A stretch of DNA of 64,000 bases from Prorocentrum cordatum (lineage: Eukaryota; Sar; Dinophyceae; Prorocentrales; Prorocentraceae): NCBI GenBank assembly GCA_963575745.1, contig CAUYUJ010019099.1:1-64000 (forward strand). The letters are read 5' to 3'. A program made the translations under genes and the position numbers. Below the pieces are notes generated by a model. That model made no database searches, was not told where the DNA came from, and worked only from the letters and a program-made list of their open reading frames with translations. Below are positions 23,290 through 34,900 of the stretch, piece by piece; position 1 is the stretch's first letter; every line of letters starts with the position of its first letter.

Positions 23290-24100
23290 CTCCAACTCCT
23301 CCTCGATTCCTTCGCCTTATAAATAACTTATCCCTGTTGCAACCCGAGGCCACTTTTTAGGGCGGGCTGGGCGTTTCGTCCGAGACGTCCTCACCAATTG
23401 TGACTCTGAAGCGTAAAAATTGGCAACTGATTCACAAATGGAGTGCGGGTGGTTTGAAAAATGTGGCTCTCGCCTTAGCGCAGCGCACATTTGTCATAAC
23501 AATTTGCAGGAGCTTCACGGATGGAGGATAAATCGTTTTCAACCTGTGGCTATCGCCTTATCGCCGCACACATTCGTTGTAAACATTCGCAAGAGTTTCA
23601 CGGGTTGAGGGCGGTTCCTTTTCAAAATGTGGCTCTCGCCTTTGCGCCGCGCACATTCGTTCTAAGAAAATGGCAGAGTTTCCCGGATTGAGGGCGGGTG
23701 GTTTTCAAAATGTGGCTCTCGCCTTAGCGCCGCGCACATTCGTTCTAAAGATTTGCAAGAGTTTCACGGACTCCCACGATCAACGTACCAAAAATTGTGT
23801 TTTGGAAGGTTTCAGCATTGCGGGTGCAACAGTTACGTTGATTCGCGGTGTTGAAATCCCAAGGATGGTGTTCTGGCACGATCCAAAATCTTCAAGACGC
23901 AACAGTCAGGTTGATCCGTGGCGTTGAAATCCCGAGAACAATGTTTGGGCATGCTTCCGAGTCTTCAAACGGCTGTCTTCCAACGAGGCAGACCCCTCAA
24001 TGGAAATAAAACCGTTGTAGGGGCCAATGAAGAGGGAGCTTGGAGGGAGGGTTAATTCCAACAACGTTGATGACTCTTGGGTTTACGCTGGTCCTCCTCC
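23290..24100. repeat. composite dispersed repeat, copy A
   Basis: The order is: an end of a TCC tract; CCTTATAAATAACTT; CCCGAGGCCA(C)TTTTTAGGGCGGGC; the GGGCGTTTCG...GAGAC motif; four to five tandem copies of a roughly 85-bp unit (CACGGATTGAGGGCGGGTGG, TTTTCAAAATGTGGCTCTCG, CCTTAGCGCCGCGCACATTC); then a unique tail with TTCCAACGAGGCAG and GAAGAGGGAGCTTGGAGG, ending at TTGATGACTC...GGTCCTCCTCC. The same order of parts occurs at 40.15-41.26 kb, and inverted in part at 48.05-48.53 kb. Confidence 0.85.
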
Positions 24101-24295
24101 TCCTCCTCACCCTCCTCCTCCTCCTCCTCCTCCTCCTCCTCCTCCTCCTCCTGGTCCTCCTCCTGGTCCTCCTCCTGGTCCTCCTCCTGCTCCTCCTCCC
24201 CCCCTCCTCCTTCTCCTTCTCCTCCTCCTCCTCCTCTTCCTCCTCCTCCTCCTCCTCCTCCTCCTCCTGCTCCTCGTCCTCCTCTCCTCCTCCGA
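24095..24295. repeat. (TCC)n microsatellite attached to composite repeat copy A
   Basis: TCC with TGG and TTC variants begins directly after the conserved tail of the composite repeat, exactly as at 41.26 kb. Confidence 0.9.
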
Positions 24296-24299
24296 TGGC

Positions 24300-24735
24300 T
24301 CCGCCGTACCCCCACAGCCAAGAGGGGGGCCCGGGGGGGTCGGGGGCGGCCAGCGCTATGGGCGGCCCGCGCGCGGCTCCCCGCCCCAGGCTACCCCCCC
24401 CCCGGGGCCCCGCGAGAGGCGGAGGCGCCAAGGCTGGGTCCCGTTCGAGCCACAGGAAGGGGGGGGGGCACGACAGCGAAGGGTGCGACCGCATGCGCGT
24501 GCAGCAGAAAGAAGAGAGAGGAAGACGAGTTGGGGGAGAAGGGGGAGGTGGCGCTCATCCTCGGCGACCTCTCCCTCCCTCAGCCTCTCCCCGGCCGCCC
24601 TCCCCAGCTCCACAGCCTCGTCCTGCATGAGGCCAACCGGGAGAGCGGCATTGGCAGCGCAGGAGGGGGGCGGAGGGAGGAGGGGGGCGGAGCGGGGGGG
24701 GAAGGGAGGGTATGGTCGGGAGGGCGACCAGCGGC
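24300..24735. other. GC-rich region with a weak candidate minus-strand exon
   Basis: On the minus strand a CATGCAG acceptor-like site (about 24.625 kb) precedes an open stretch DEAVELGRAAGERLREGEVA, which is helix-like and charged. The plus strand is open over the same bases. No homology is recognised, so this is noted only. Confidence 0.2.
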
Positions 24736-24905
24736 AGAAGAGTGAGGAGGAGGAGGAGGAGGAGGAGGAGGAGGAGGAGGAGGAGGAGGAGGAGGAGGAG
24801 GGAGGAGGAGAGGGAGGAGAGAGGGGGGAGGAGGGCGGAGGAGGGCGGAGGAGAGGAGGGCCGAGGGGGGAGGAGGGCGGACGAGGGAGGGACGGGGGGG
24901 GGCAG
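24735..24905. repeat. (GGA)n microsatellite
   Basis: GGA tract with GAGG variants. Frames are poly-Glu/Arg and poly-Ser/Pro. Confidence 0.9.
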
Positions 24906-25406
24906 AGAGCATGGCGCGCCCCATGCCGAGACGTCGGCCCGGGTGTCCGGTAGGCTTCAGACTCAGACCCAGACTCAGGCAGCGGGGCGTCACCGCAGAG
25001 GCCGTGCGCAAAACACGTGTTGCTTTTCTTCGTCGGCGGCGAGGCAGAGTTGGCTGCACCAGCGCCAGAGCCAGACGGGGGCACCGAACAGCGAACTGGC
25101 CAGCGTGCAAGAGCGGGGAGAGGGCAGAAGGGGTGGCCGCGGAGGGGGGGGGAGAAAGGGCCACTCGAAACGAGCGTGCGCCAAGAGAATAAAAAACTGA
25201 ACATACAAACCGATACGGACCACGCCCAAACGCTCGCCGCGCCGCGCCGTGGGCCACGCTTCTCGCTGGCCTGGCCCAGGAGCCCCAGAGCGAGCCCTCA
25301 GGGCGCGCTCGGGCCTGCACGCCCGCATCGGCGTCGCCGCCGCGTCGAGACGGCGCGAGGCCGGCGAGAGATGACCGAAGGGGGGGGGAAAGGAGGGGCC
25401 AGGAGA
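24906..25406. other. unassigned GC-rich spacer
   Basis: Several overlapping frames on both strands, with no recognised domain, simple repeat or splice-supported exon. Confidence 0.35.
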
Positions 25407-25563
25407 AGGTCGGGCATTGCCTCCGACATGCGGATTTTGGAAGAACGAGAAAGAAGAGTCAAAACACATCCAACAATGTCTAAACATAGTCGAGAAAGCG
25501 TCCCCCGACTACGTTTGACTGTTCTTGAACATTACTCCTGTAGTGGGACATGCCCGACTTAAG
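25407..25563. mobile_element. family A inverted-repeat element (GTCGGGCATG...), copy 1
   Basis: The left end AGGTCGGGCATTGCC...CATGCGGATTTTGG and the right end TCCTGTAGTGGGACATGCCC GACTTAAG are inverted relatives. A run of CCCGACTA...TTTGACTGTTCTTGAACAT lies before the right end, as in the other copies. About 157 bp, noncoding. It lies 3' of the membrane-protein gene in minus-strand order. Confidence 0.75.
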
Positions 25564-25684
25564 GACAGGAGGCGCGACCTTTCCTTCGCTCGACTGCTCT
25601 GCACTCGCGCGTCACTCGCCAGGGATGTCCCGCAGCGTGCCTCAGGATCGGCAGCCGCGTCGCCCCTCCTCCCTCCCCCCCTCG

Positions 25685-25995
25685 AGGGAGCAGGAGGTCG
25701 AGAGGAAGGAGGAGGGAGGAGGGAGGAGGGAGGGAGAGAGGGACGGAGGGAGGGAGGGAGCAGAGAGTAGGGAGGAGAGCGGGGAGAAGTGAGGAGGAGG
25801 TAAAGGAAGGAAGGAAGGAAGGAAAGAAGGAAAGAAGGAAGGAAAGGAAGGAGAGAAGGAAGGAAGAAAGGAGGAAGGGAGGGAGGAAGGGAATGACAGA
25901 ACAAAGGCAGAAGGGAGAGAGGGAGGAGGAAGGCAGAAGGAAGCGGCAGGAAGGAGAGAGAGAGGGTGAGGAGAAAAAGTAAGAGGAGGGTGAGG
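25685..25995. repeat. purine-rich GGAAG/GGGA simple sequence
   Basis: GGGAGG then GGAAGGAAGGAAAGAAGG repeats. The strand is almost free of pyrimidines. Confidence 0.85.
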
Positions 25996-26059
25996 CAAGA
26001 AAGAATGCCAGGATAAGGAGGCCACGGGGCAGGATGAGGTCTGACAGTAGCAACCTGCC

Positions 26060-27793
26060 CTAGGCCTGCTCAGGAGGTGCCTCGGGCTCCAGCTCCATGC
26101 CCGTGCTGAGGAGAACGATGCTCTGAATGGCATCAACCACAGGGGGCAAAGTCACAGCCAGCACGACTCGAGACACCGACCCCATCTTTCCCAGCAGCAA
26201 GTCTACAGCCCAAGCATAGCCAGCATTGTACACCAGCAACAAGCGTACCACGAAGAACGCCGAGGTGGTGAAAACCATGCCCGCTACAAACAGCACTTTC
26301 GTCGTCATGCTGCCGTGGTTAAAGTATTTCGTTTGCAGTGTGTTCCCGAGCCACACATTCGGCAAGAAAGTCACGAGCGCCATAGTGTATAAGGAGACTG
26401 CTGTGACAGTATGGCAGAATTCATCGCCCGATGCAAGAAAGATCTGCCACCACGTCTCGTGGTTTCTGAAGGACTGCGGCCTTCCGAAGCTGGCCCTCTA
26501 GACAGGGTGTCAAAGCCTTGGCCTCCGATGACCAAAGCTCGCCTCGAAAGCCCGCCCGAAGCATCCCAAGAAGTCCCCGAGAGACCAAAACATGCTGTTT
26601 GCACTTTCACTTTTTCTCCCAGCCCGCGGGACCTTGCCTTCTTCGTCCTGGAGGGACCCACGAGGGCCCCCTGAGGACCTCAAGAGGGACCTCAAGAGGA
26701 ACCTCACCGGGCCCTTCGTAGCCCCAAAAGGGCCCCAAGAGATCCCCGGGAAGCTCCTGATAGGCCCCAGGAGGGGCCCAGAGAATGGGTCCAAGAACGG
26801 TCCCTGGCGACACGATCTGAAGATCCGCCCCCTCCTCCGTAGCCCCAACAGGCAAGAGATCGCCAGGAAGCTCCCGAAAGGCTCCAGGGGAGGTCCAGAG
26901 AGGGGCCCCCATGAACGGGCCCCAACAGCACCAAGATGGCCCCAGACTCCATCACCGCCCAAGATGGCCTTAGGTCGGGCATGCCCCCCCACAGGCGGAT
27001 TCTGGACAAAAATGACAAATACTCTAAGAATGCTCAGAAATCCTCAAAAATACTTGTTTAAAAAATCATCCCCAGACTAGTTTTGACTATTTTTGAATAT
27101 TCCTCCTGTAGAGGGACACGCCCAACTTGAAGATGGCCCCAGACTCCCCCGACAGGGCCCCCGGGAGGGGCCCCAGAGGCCCCCGAGAGAGGCCCCCAGG
27201 GGCGAGGTCGATTGCACACTCCCCAGCTGCGCAGTCCGCTGCGGTGGCCAGGAGCAGGATTCGGAGCAGGAGGCCATCGCCTGCATCGATGGATGGACGC
27301 GTGAGAAAGGGAGGGGACAGGAGGGAAGGAAGAAGGAGGGAGGGAGGGGGCAGGGAGGGAGGGGAGGGGAGGGAGAGAGGGAGGGGGAGGGGGAGGGGGG
27401 AGTGAGGAAGAGTGGGAGAGACGACCCAGTGGCGGGATGGGCCGAAGACCGCTGGATGGCTATGTTGTCCATCATGGCGGACACCATGAAGTAGATGGTG
27501 AGCCCAACGCCCTCTGTCTGGATGAAAATGCAGCCAGCGAGCGCCAAATCCATACCGTACGTCGCATTTTGCATGCTTTGCGTCAACTCGGGGTACTCGC
27601 TGTATGGGCTCCGCCCCGTGAACGGTGCCGACAACCCCTGCGCGCCGTGACGAATCCGCCAAACGCGCCACAGCAAGATCAGGCCGATGACGCAGTAGCG
27701 CAAGAAGGTCCACGCGGCCAGCTGGGAGTTCTCCCACGCGCAGAGCGTGTCTGCCTCGTCACCAAAAGTAGCCATCAGCGCATCATCCTGCCC
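26060..27793 (-). CDS. multi-pass membrane protein of unknown family (two 3' exons; 5' end not found)
   Basis: Exon 27793-27450 starts after a clean acceptor (CTCTTGCAG) and reads GQDDALMATFGDEADTLCAW onward. It has membrane segments around WTFLRYCVIGLILLWRVW and MDLALAGCIFIQTEGVGLTI. A GT donor at 27449 (CAGCG|GTCTTC) fits in phase with an AAG|G acceptor, giving exon 26480-26060. That exon begins PQSFRNHETWWQIF and contains hydrophobic segments KVLFVAGMVFTTSAFFVV, LLLVYNAGYAWAVDLLLG and VVLAVTLPPVVDAIQSIVLL, then an acidic tail PEAPPEQA and a stop. About five or six membrane spans are visible. I do not recognise the family. The intron (26481-27449) carries a family A inverted-repeat element. 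The gene follows SecY on the same strand with about 1 kb between coding parts. The start exon is missing; a short ORF at about 28.53-28.44 kb is one candidate. Confidence 0.6.
26600..26970. repeat. degenerate GGGCCCC / CCAAGA repeat within the intron
   Basis: Irregular repetition of AGGGGCCC, CCAAGAG and AGGACCTCAAGAGG-type blocks. It continues beyond the element as CCCCCGAGAGAGGCCCCCAG near 27.16 kb. Frames here have Gly/Pro/Arg bias and no domains. Confidence 0.5.
26971..27132. mobile_element. family A inverted-repeat element, copy 2 (inside the membrane-protein intron)
   Basis: Left end TAGGTCGGGCATGCC...ACAGGCGGATT, right end AATATTCCTCCTGTAGAGGG ACACGCCCAACTTGAAG. The interior ends with CCCAGACTAGTTTTGACTAT as in copies 5 and 6. 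It lies wholly inside the intron and does not touch the splice sites. Confidence 0.85.
27290..27410. repeat. GGGA-rich simple sequence
   Basis: GGGAGGGAGGGGAGGGG tract within the membrane-protein intron. Confidence 0.8.
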
Positions 27794-28440
27794 CTGCAAG
27801 AGGTACATTTATTTCTTGGGAGGCGGCTCTGAATCCGCGCAGGCCGCCCACCCTTGTGCCAGGCACAGGGCAGCAGCTCTTGGACCAAAATATTAGCAAC
27901 ATACTTTCGGCCCACTCTACACAAGGTACAGGCAGCGAAAACGAGTCAAGAAGAATGGTATTACTTCAGGTATCGTCGCATGTACGGTCGGACAAGGTGT
28001 TACGCACTCGCGTCTCGCGCGCGTCATGTGAATGATGTGTTTCGTGCTGCGTATCCGCATGCTGCAGCTGCAAGCTAACGTGATTGCAGATTGTACACTG
28101 GATCGTTGCATCTGGTCGCTTGCATGCTACATGTAAGACCTCTGCATGCTGCGAGGAGAGCATGCGACTCAGCTGCACGAAAGATTGTAAAATAACAAAC
28201 AAGCACTAAAAACACGCGTGGCACTTGCGCTTGGAAATTAGCATTAACATCGTCACCAAAACCCAAGACACTCCCAACCACAAGGCCGTAATTCCGAACA
28301 ACAGGTGGAGGTTTTCAGAGTTATAGGATGGTAAGACCGCTGAGATTTAGAGTCTAGCTGCGATCTGGTGGCGCTGGTGGCGACCGCGTTGGCGAGATGG
28401 CAGTGGCGATGGCGGCAATGCTCGTTCAAACACATCCTCC

Positions 28441-28533
28441 CAGTCAGCGAAACAGAAAGATGCCAAGCACCAGGACGCCTGCGAGTGCCACTGCAGATCG
28501 GAAAACTGCCACACCGTTGAAAGAGACGCCTCG
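28441..28533 (-). CDS. candidate 30-codon ORF or first exon with one membrane helix
   Basis: After a pyrimidine-rich acceptor-like sequence (TTTTCTTCGCCCAG) the minus strand reads ATG CGA GGC..., giving MRGVSFNGVAVF then a hydrophobic stretch RSAVALAGVLVLGIFLF and a stop. It lies between the SecY stop and the membrane-protein exons. It could be the first exon of that gene (trans-spliced mRNA start), a tiny membrane protein, or chance. No clean donor in phase with the exon at 27793 was found. Confidence 0.25.
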
Positions 28534-28759
28534 CATGGTGCCGTGCCCTGGACTGGGCGAAGAAAATGGTCAATGGTGCTATGTCTCTACCTCTCCATGC
28601 TGCCCACCTCCTGCTGGAGCTCGCCGCCCCGCCAGTAAACGGTGAGCAGCAGATGGCATCGATCTTGACAGTCCGATGCAACGCCTCAGTCGGAGCAGGA
28701 GCTGCCCCTGGACCAACCCCAACTCGCTTGGAGAGCATGGCGCATGTTACCTGAGCTCC

Positions 28760-29200
28760 TCACTGGTCGCGCTTCCCCTTATAAAATGTGTCGACGTCCG
28801 CGGCGTACTGCTGCATGAGCAGCTCTCCCTGCAGCTGCCGCCAGGTGTCCGCAGCCACGCCCACGAGGATTAGCAGGGACGTCCCCCCGAAGGAGTTGGG
28901 CGTGCTCAGCTGCGTCAGGTTCTCGATGGCGTTGGGTAGCACAAAGAGCACGGCGAGGATGACGCCGCCGAAGACGGACTGGCGCTCGAGAACGCCCTTG
29001 ATGTACTCTTCGGTCTCCTTCCCTGGCCTCACCTGAGGAATGGCGGCTGCCTGCTTGCGCAAGACCGTGGACATGTCCTTCGGATCGAGCACTTGGAAGG
29101 TGGAGATGTAGGAGAAAACAAAGATCAGGGCACAGCTCAGCGGGATGTACAGATCGCTCCCAGGCAGCAGGTTCTTCGCAATCGGTTGGAGCCAGGGGAC
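28760..29200 (-). CDS. secY: SecY exon: TM8 to C-terminus and stop
   Basis: Starts after CATCGCAG with VPWLQPIAKNLLPGSDLYIP. It continues with FVFSYISTFQ, then DPKDMSTVLRKQAAAIPQVR PGKETEEYI (the functionally important cytoplasmic loop), then the last two helices (GGVILAVLFVLPNAIE and GGTSLLILVGVAADTWRQ), ending FYKGKRDQ and TGA at 28760. Confidence 0.92.
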   Translation of the reverse strand, partial: VPWLQPIAKNLLPGSDLYIPLSCALIFVFSYISTFQVLDPKDMSTVLRKQAAAIPQVRPGKETEEYIKGVLERQSVFGGVILAVLFVLPNAIENLTQLSTPNSFGGTSLLILVGVAADTWRQLQGELLMQQYAADVDTFYKGKRDQ

Positions 29201-30883
29201 CTGCGATGAGCAAAAAACAATATACTCGACACAAGGATCCGCATATGTGATACATCGCCTAGCGCTTTCCGTTCTGAGTGTCTGAGTATGATGGGTCTGA
29301 GAAAGAGCGAGTCTGAGTACGGGCGGCTGACTACGAGCGAGTGTGGGTGGGACTGAGTAGAAGTAGAAGTGGCTGGATGTGAGTGGCTCTGAGTATGAGC
29401 GGGTCTTGCTGTGCATAGGTTTAACATGAATTAGTCTGGGCGTGAGTGAGTTTGAGTGTGAGTGGATACAAATATGAGCGTCTGAAATAAAACGTCTCAA
29501 TGAGATTGGGCCAGTGTATGAGTAAGGACATGATACGCTATGAGTGGGTGTGTTTGCGTATGAGCGCATGGATGTACATGGGTATGGGTGCGCGTGAACC
29601 TGGCAGCGCATGGCTGAATGTGAAGCAATCGGGGTATGCGCGGGCTTGACTGCGAATGGACCGCAAAATGAGTAAGCCTGAGCATGATTGAGAGGGTCCT
29701 GAAATCTGGGTGCCCGGGAGGTCCTGACAACCTGCGGCGCGAACGGGCCTGTGTCAGACATCCTGGCGGCTGCCCCGTCCCCACAGTGAGCCGGCCCGTG
29801 TCATACCCCCTGGCGGCTTCCATACGGGAGGCCCGAATGCCGTGCCTGCTGCATCGCGATGATCAGAAGGCTCTGAACAGAAACGCGCGCACTTCAGACA
29901 ACGACAAAAAGAGCGGTTCGCCTGAGAGGTCCCCGCAATCTGGGCGCGATCGGGCCCGTCTCGTACCCCCTTGCAGCCTCCCCTTGGGAGGCCTAAATAC
30001 CATACCTACTGTTGATTTAGAACGAGATCTTAAGTGTGAGCCAGTGTGAGTGCTTCAGGATATCAGTGTTTTGACTGCAAAAAACCGAACCGAAGTCGGC
30101 GTGTGTTCGAGTCTGAGTACGAGCGATTTCTGAGCATGGGAAGGAGAAGGCGCGATAAAGGATGAGACTGCGGCGGGTGCGTGCCATCAACTGCCAGAGT
30201 ACGGTACTGAGGATGAGAGCTGAACCCGAACTTGGGAGCAAAGTCTGCGCCTGAGTGAATTCTGTTTGAGCGAATATGAGTGTGAGTGAGTCTGGAGTGA
30301 ATCTGAATCTGAGCGAATACGAGTGTGAGTCCGATTGAGTGCGAGTCGGTCTGAGTTGGGTAAGTCTGAGTTTGAGTGAGTCTGAGTGTGAGTGAGTCTG
30401 GGTAGAGGAGGGAGGAGGAAGGTGAGGGAGGAGGAACAGGCGGTGGCAACAAAAGCACATACTCATGATACGAGGAACGAACATAAGCTTTCGGAAGTCC
30501 GCGCGCCAGGAAGTCAAGCGCCAACCCAAGAAATCCGCGCGAACCTCCGAAAGGTTATGCGCATGTCGTGCTTTGTTGTTCGAGGCCTTGGTGTAGTTTG
30601 CGGCGAGGGCCGGCAGCGACAGGAGAGAGCCCGCGAAGATGAGGGGCAGGACGCCCGAGGCGTTCAGCTTGACGGGCAGATAGCTCTCGCCCGCATCGCC
30701 GGTGCCCCCTTGCGGACAGCCAGATAGTTACACGCAGAGCTCATCCTCGTCGTCGTTCTCCCCGTCCTCCTCCTACTCCTTAATCGTCCTCCTCCTCCTC
30801 CTTCTCCTCCTCCTCCTCCTCCTCCTCCTCCTCCTCCTCCTCCTCCTACTCACCACCAACACAACCACCACCACCACCACGAC

Positions 30884-30945
<62 letters not shown>

Positions 30946-31084
30946 GCATCAGCATCAGCATCAGCATCAGCATCAGCATCAGCATCAGCATCATCACCAT
31001 CAGCATCATCAGCATCATCAGCATCATCACCATCACCATCACCATCATCATCAGCTTCAGCATCAGCATCAGCATCAGCATCAT

Positions 31085-31136
<52 letters not shown>

Positions 31137-31137
31137 G

Positions 31138-31170
<33 letters not shown>

Positions 31171-31857
31171 CCAGCATCATTATCATCATCATCATCATCA
31201 GCAGCATCATCATCATCATCTTTATCATCATCAGCATCATCATCATATGTATAATCGTCATCGTCATCATTATCATCATCATCCACAACATCATAATCAG
31301 CATTATCTTCATGGTTATGATCATCATTACCATCATCATCAGCAGCAGCAGCATCCGCATCAGCATCAGCATCTCCTCCTCATCATCATCATCACCATCA
31401 CCATCACCATCATCATCATCATCATCACCACCACCACCACCATCATCACAACCATCACCACCACCAATATCACCATCATCACAACCATCACCACCAACAC
31501 CATCATCATCATCATCACCAGCATCATCATCACCATCAGGATTATCATCATCCTCATCATCAACAACACCATCATCATCATCATTAGCATCACCATCATA
31601 ATCATCATCGTCATCATCACCACTATCATCATCATCACCATCACCAGCACCATCATACCATCACCAGCACCATCATCATCACCACCACCACCATCATCAC
31701 CATCATCAGCACCATCACCACCAACACCATCATCATCATCATCATCACCATCATCATCATCACCATCATCATCATTACCACCATCATCATCACCATCACC
31801 ACCACAACCATCATCATCATCGCCATCATCAACATCATCATCATCATCATCATCGTC

Positions 31858-31932
<75 letters not shown>

Positions 31933-34900
31933 GCCAGCACACTGTGCTTTCCAGTGTGGTGCTTCCAGAATCTCGGCCCACCACCGGGTAAAGGCGAAGG
32001 TGGCCTTACGCCATATCACTCCAAGCAGCCATAATCCTCCTCTTCAACTCCCTCCTCCGCCTCATCCTGATCCTTATTTTTCTCCTCCATCACCTTCTCC
32101 TGTTCCTCCCTTCCCCTGTCCACCCAGTGCGTTTCGGCCCTGTGTCTCCTGACCCAACGGACTGCGTGTGAGAAGTGCGTTTCGGTCCTCAGTCTGCTGA
32201 CCCAACGAACTGCCTGTGAGATGTGGTGTGTCGGTTATGTGGTAACCAACAACGGGCTGCCTGTGAGATGGGGTGCGTCGGCTATGTGGTAACCAGCAAG
32301 TCCGAAGGCCAAAACGCCCAGTGCGTTTCGGCCCTGTGTATCCTGACCCAATGGACTGCGTGTGATAAGTGCGTTTCGGCCCTGCGTCTCCTGACCCAAC
32401 GGACTGCCTTTGAGATGTGGTGTGTCGGCGATGTGATGTAACAACGGGCTGCCTGTGGGATGGGGTGCGTCGGCTATGTGGTAACCAACAAGTCCGAAGG
32501 CCAAAACGCCCATCCCCAAGGCGAAACTTGTTTCCTTTTGGGCCCGGAACGACGGTTTGAAGTCTTGAGCAGACGCGCATGAGACAACCGCGCGGATCCG
32601 AATGTGGCGTTGGTGTTTGTTTCGGTGGATCCGATTTCCGTCCGCGCGGATCCGACTTCGGATTTACTGGATCCGTGTTCGGTCTTATTTGTTTACGGCG
32701 GATCCGATTTCTACCCCGTTTAAACTTTATACTACTACATGAAAACGGGAAAAAGGAGGGAATCGGATCCGCGGACCCCGGAACCCGCCCGTGTTAACAC
32801 TCTACGGGTGAAGGGGGTTCGGTCTTTAACTTCAAACTCATCATCGCCATTCGCACCTCAATAGGAAAATCTTTCGTCCTGCGTAAGTATGGGGGCACGA
32901 AACGCTGCACTGGGCGGGGGAAACGCATGCGAGTGCAGCCACTTGGGCCCTTCGGTGGAACTCTCTGTGGGGCCACGAAACGCTGTATTAGGTGGGGAAG
33001 CCGCATGCGGACACCGCAACTGAGGCCTTCGGTGGAGCGCCATATGAGGCCACGAAAAGCTGTACAGCGTTGCGACCCGCATGCGAAAGCAGCCACTGGG
33101 GCCTTCGGTGGAGCTCCCTGTGGGGCCACGAAACGCTGTACTAGGCGGGGGAACCGCATGCGAGCGCAGCTACTGGGGCCTTCGGTGGAGCTCCCTACGG
33201 GGCCACGAAACGCTGTACTGTGTGGGGGAACCGCATGCGAGTGCAGCCATTGGGGCCTTCGGTGGAGCTCCTTATGGGGCCACGAAACTCTGTACAGCGT
33301 GGGGGTCCCGCATGCGAGTGCAGCCACTGGGGCCTTCGGTGGAGCTCCCTATGGGGCCACGAAACTCTGTACAGCGTGGGGGTCCCGCATGCGAGAGCAG
33401 CCACTGGGGCCGTCGGTGGAGCCCCCTATGGGGCCACGAAACGCTGTACAGCGCGTGGGTCCCGCATGCGAGAGCAGCCACCGGGGCCTTCGGTGAAGCT
33501 CCCTATGGGGCCACGAAACGCTGTACTGGGTGGGGGGACGCATACTGATGAGGGCAGAGGCAAGAAGGGGGAGGAGGAGAGGAGAAGAGACGCTGGGACT
33601 CTCTACAAAACGAATACCCAATTACAGAATGGCTGGGAAAAACCGGGCGCGAGCCCCGGGAAGAGCACTTGAATGAAGCCACTTGAGAGTGGATCAACAA
33701 TAAATTTGATTTAGAGATGAAAGTTCAACAAGCTGCTGCCATCACAATGCCTGAGAGCAATACACTGCCCTGCGAACAACACAACGTGCTTGCGAATACC
33801 AGCACCGCACGCATGAACAACAGTACGCCTGACCCCGCCAGTGCCAAAACCCAGCGAGCACCACTAGCTGCTTGCGAGCTCCACGTTGGCCTGCGAGCAC
33901 GCGCGCGCAAGTACCACACTGTTCACGCGAACAACATCAGCGAAACACCGATGCACAAAGTATGCCCGATCTTGCCAGCAACACATTGACCCGCGGGTTG
34001 CCCACCATGCCTGTGAGCACTACGAAAGTCTGCGAGCACCACAACGTGTCCATGTATAACACAACGCGCGCGTGTTTGCCCATGACTCCCTCCGGCCGCC
34101 TGAGGCCCCGCCCGCCCGCGCCCTGTCTCCCCAATTAGTGTTTTGCGCGGCCCGCCTAGCTCTCAACCGGAAGAGGCTCGCTCTCGACCCGCAGACCAAA
34201 AAGTTCGCCAATGACAGCAACAACCAAAAACGCGAATGCACAACATCATGCCAGATCCTGCCAATGGTGCAATAGCCTGCGAGCGCCACAGTTCGCCTGC
34301 GACCACAATAGGAACCTGCGAAAACCGCAGCGTGACTGTGAGCGCCACGCGTCTGTGAACCGTCGCCGCGCCCCTCTCTCGCGACGCGGGCTCGCGGCGC
34401 TGCGGCGCCCACGAGCTGGCTCTGGAGCCGCCGTGCTGGAGGCTGCGCCCCGCACGCGTGCATGCGTGCATGTGCCTGTGGTGTTCTCGAAACGCCGCTG
34501 ACGGCTCCACCACCGGCTTTCTTCCTCCCGGGACTTCACCACCGGGCTCCTGTCCAAGGTGTACCTTTTCCTGCACGTCCACTTCGGCACCGCCTGATCC
34601 CCGGGCCCCGCCCGCTCCTGGCCGCGTGAGGCCCCGCCTTCCTCCGCCCTTTCCTCTGCTAATTGAAGCTGTGCGCGTCCCGCTTAGCTTTCAGCGGAAG
34701 AGGTTCGCTCTCGCCCTCCAGATCAAAAAAGTGCGTCTGTGTGTGTGTGCCTGTGTGCACGGTCGCGCGCGCGCGCGCGCGCGCGCGTCCAAAAGCGCCA
34801 GCGCACGTTTTCTGGCAGAGCCACTGCGACTCTTGCTCTGCGACTTCGTCGCCAATGCCCCGCTGCGCACCACCCATACGGCTTAGCCACCATAGGTGCC

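Noticed and set aside
20588-23360. ORFs of 300-540 codons over the ATC tract, partly through the N gap
   Set aside because: Microsatellite and gap artefacts. Residues across N are undefined.
29201-29761. N-terminal extension of the minus ORF that ends in SecY (starting at 29761)
   Set aside because: It is intron 3 sequence (GAGTCTGAGT repeats). A clear CATCGCAG acceptor and the loss of SecY similarity mark the exon start at 29200.
32885-33545. Regular 77-bp repeats resembling a CRISPR array
   Set aside because: Whole units repeat with no unique spacers, and the context is a eukaryotic nuclear genome. It is a tandem satellite.
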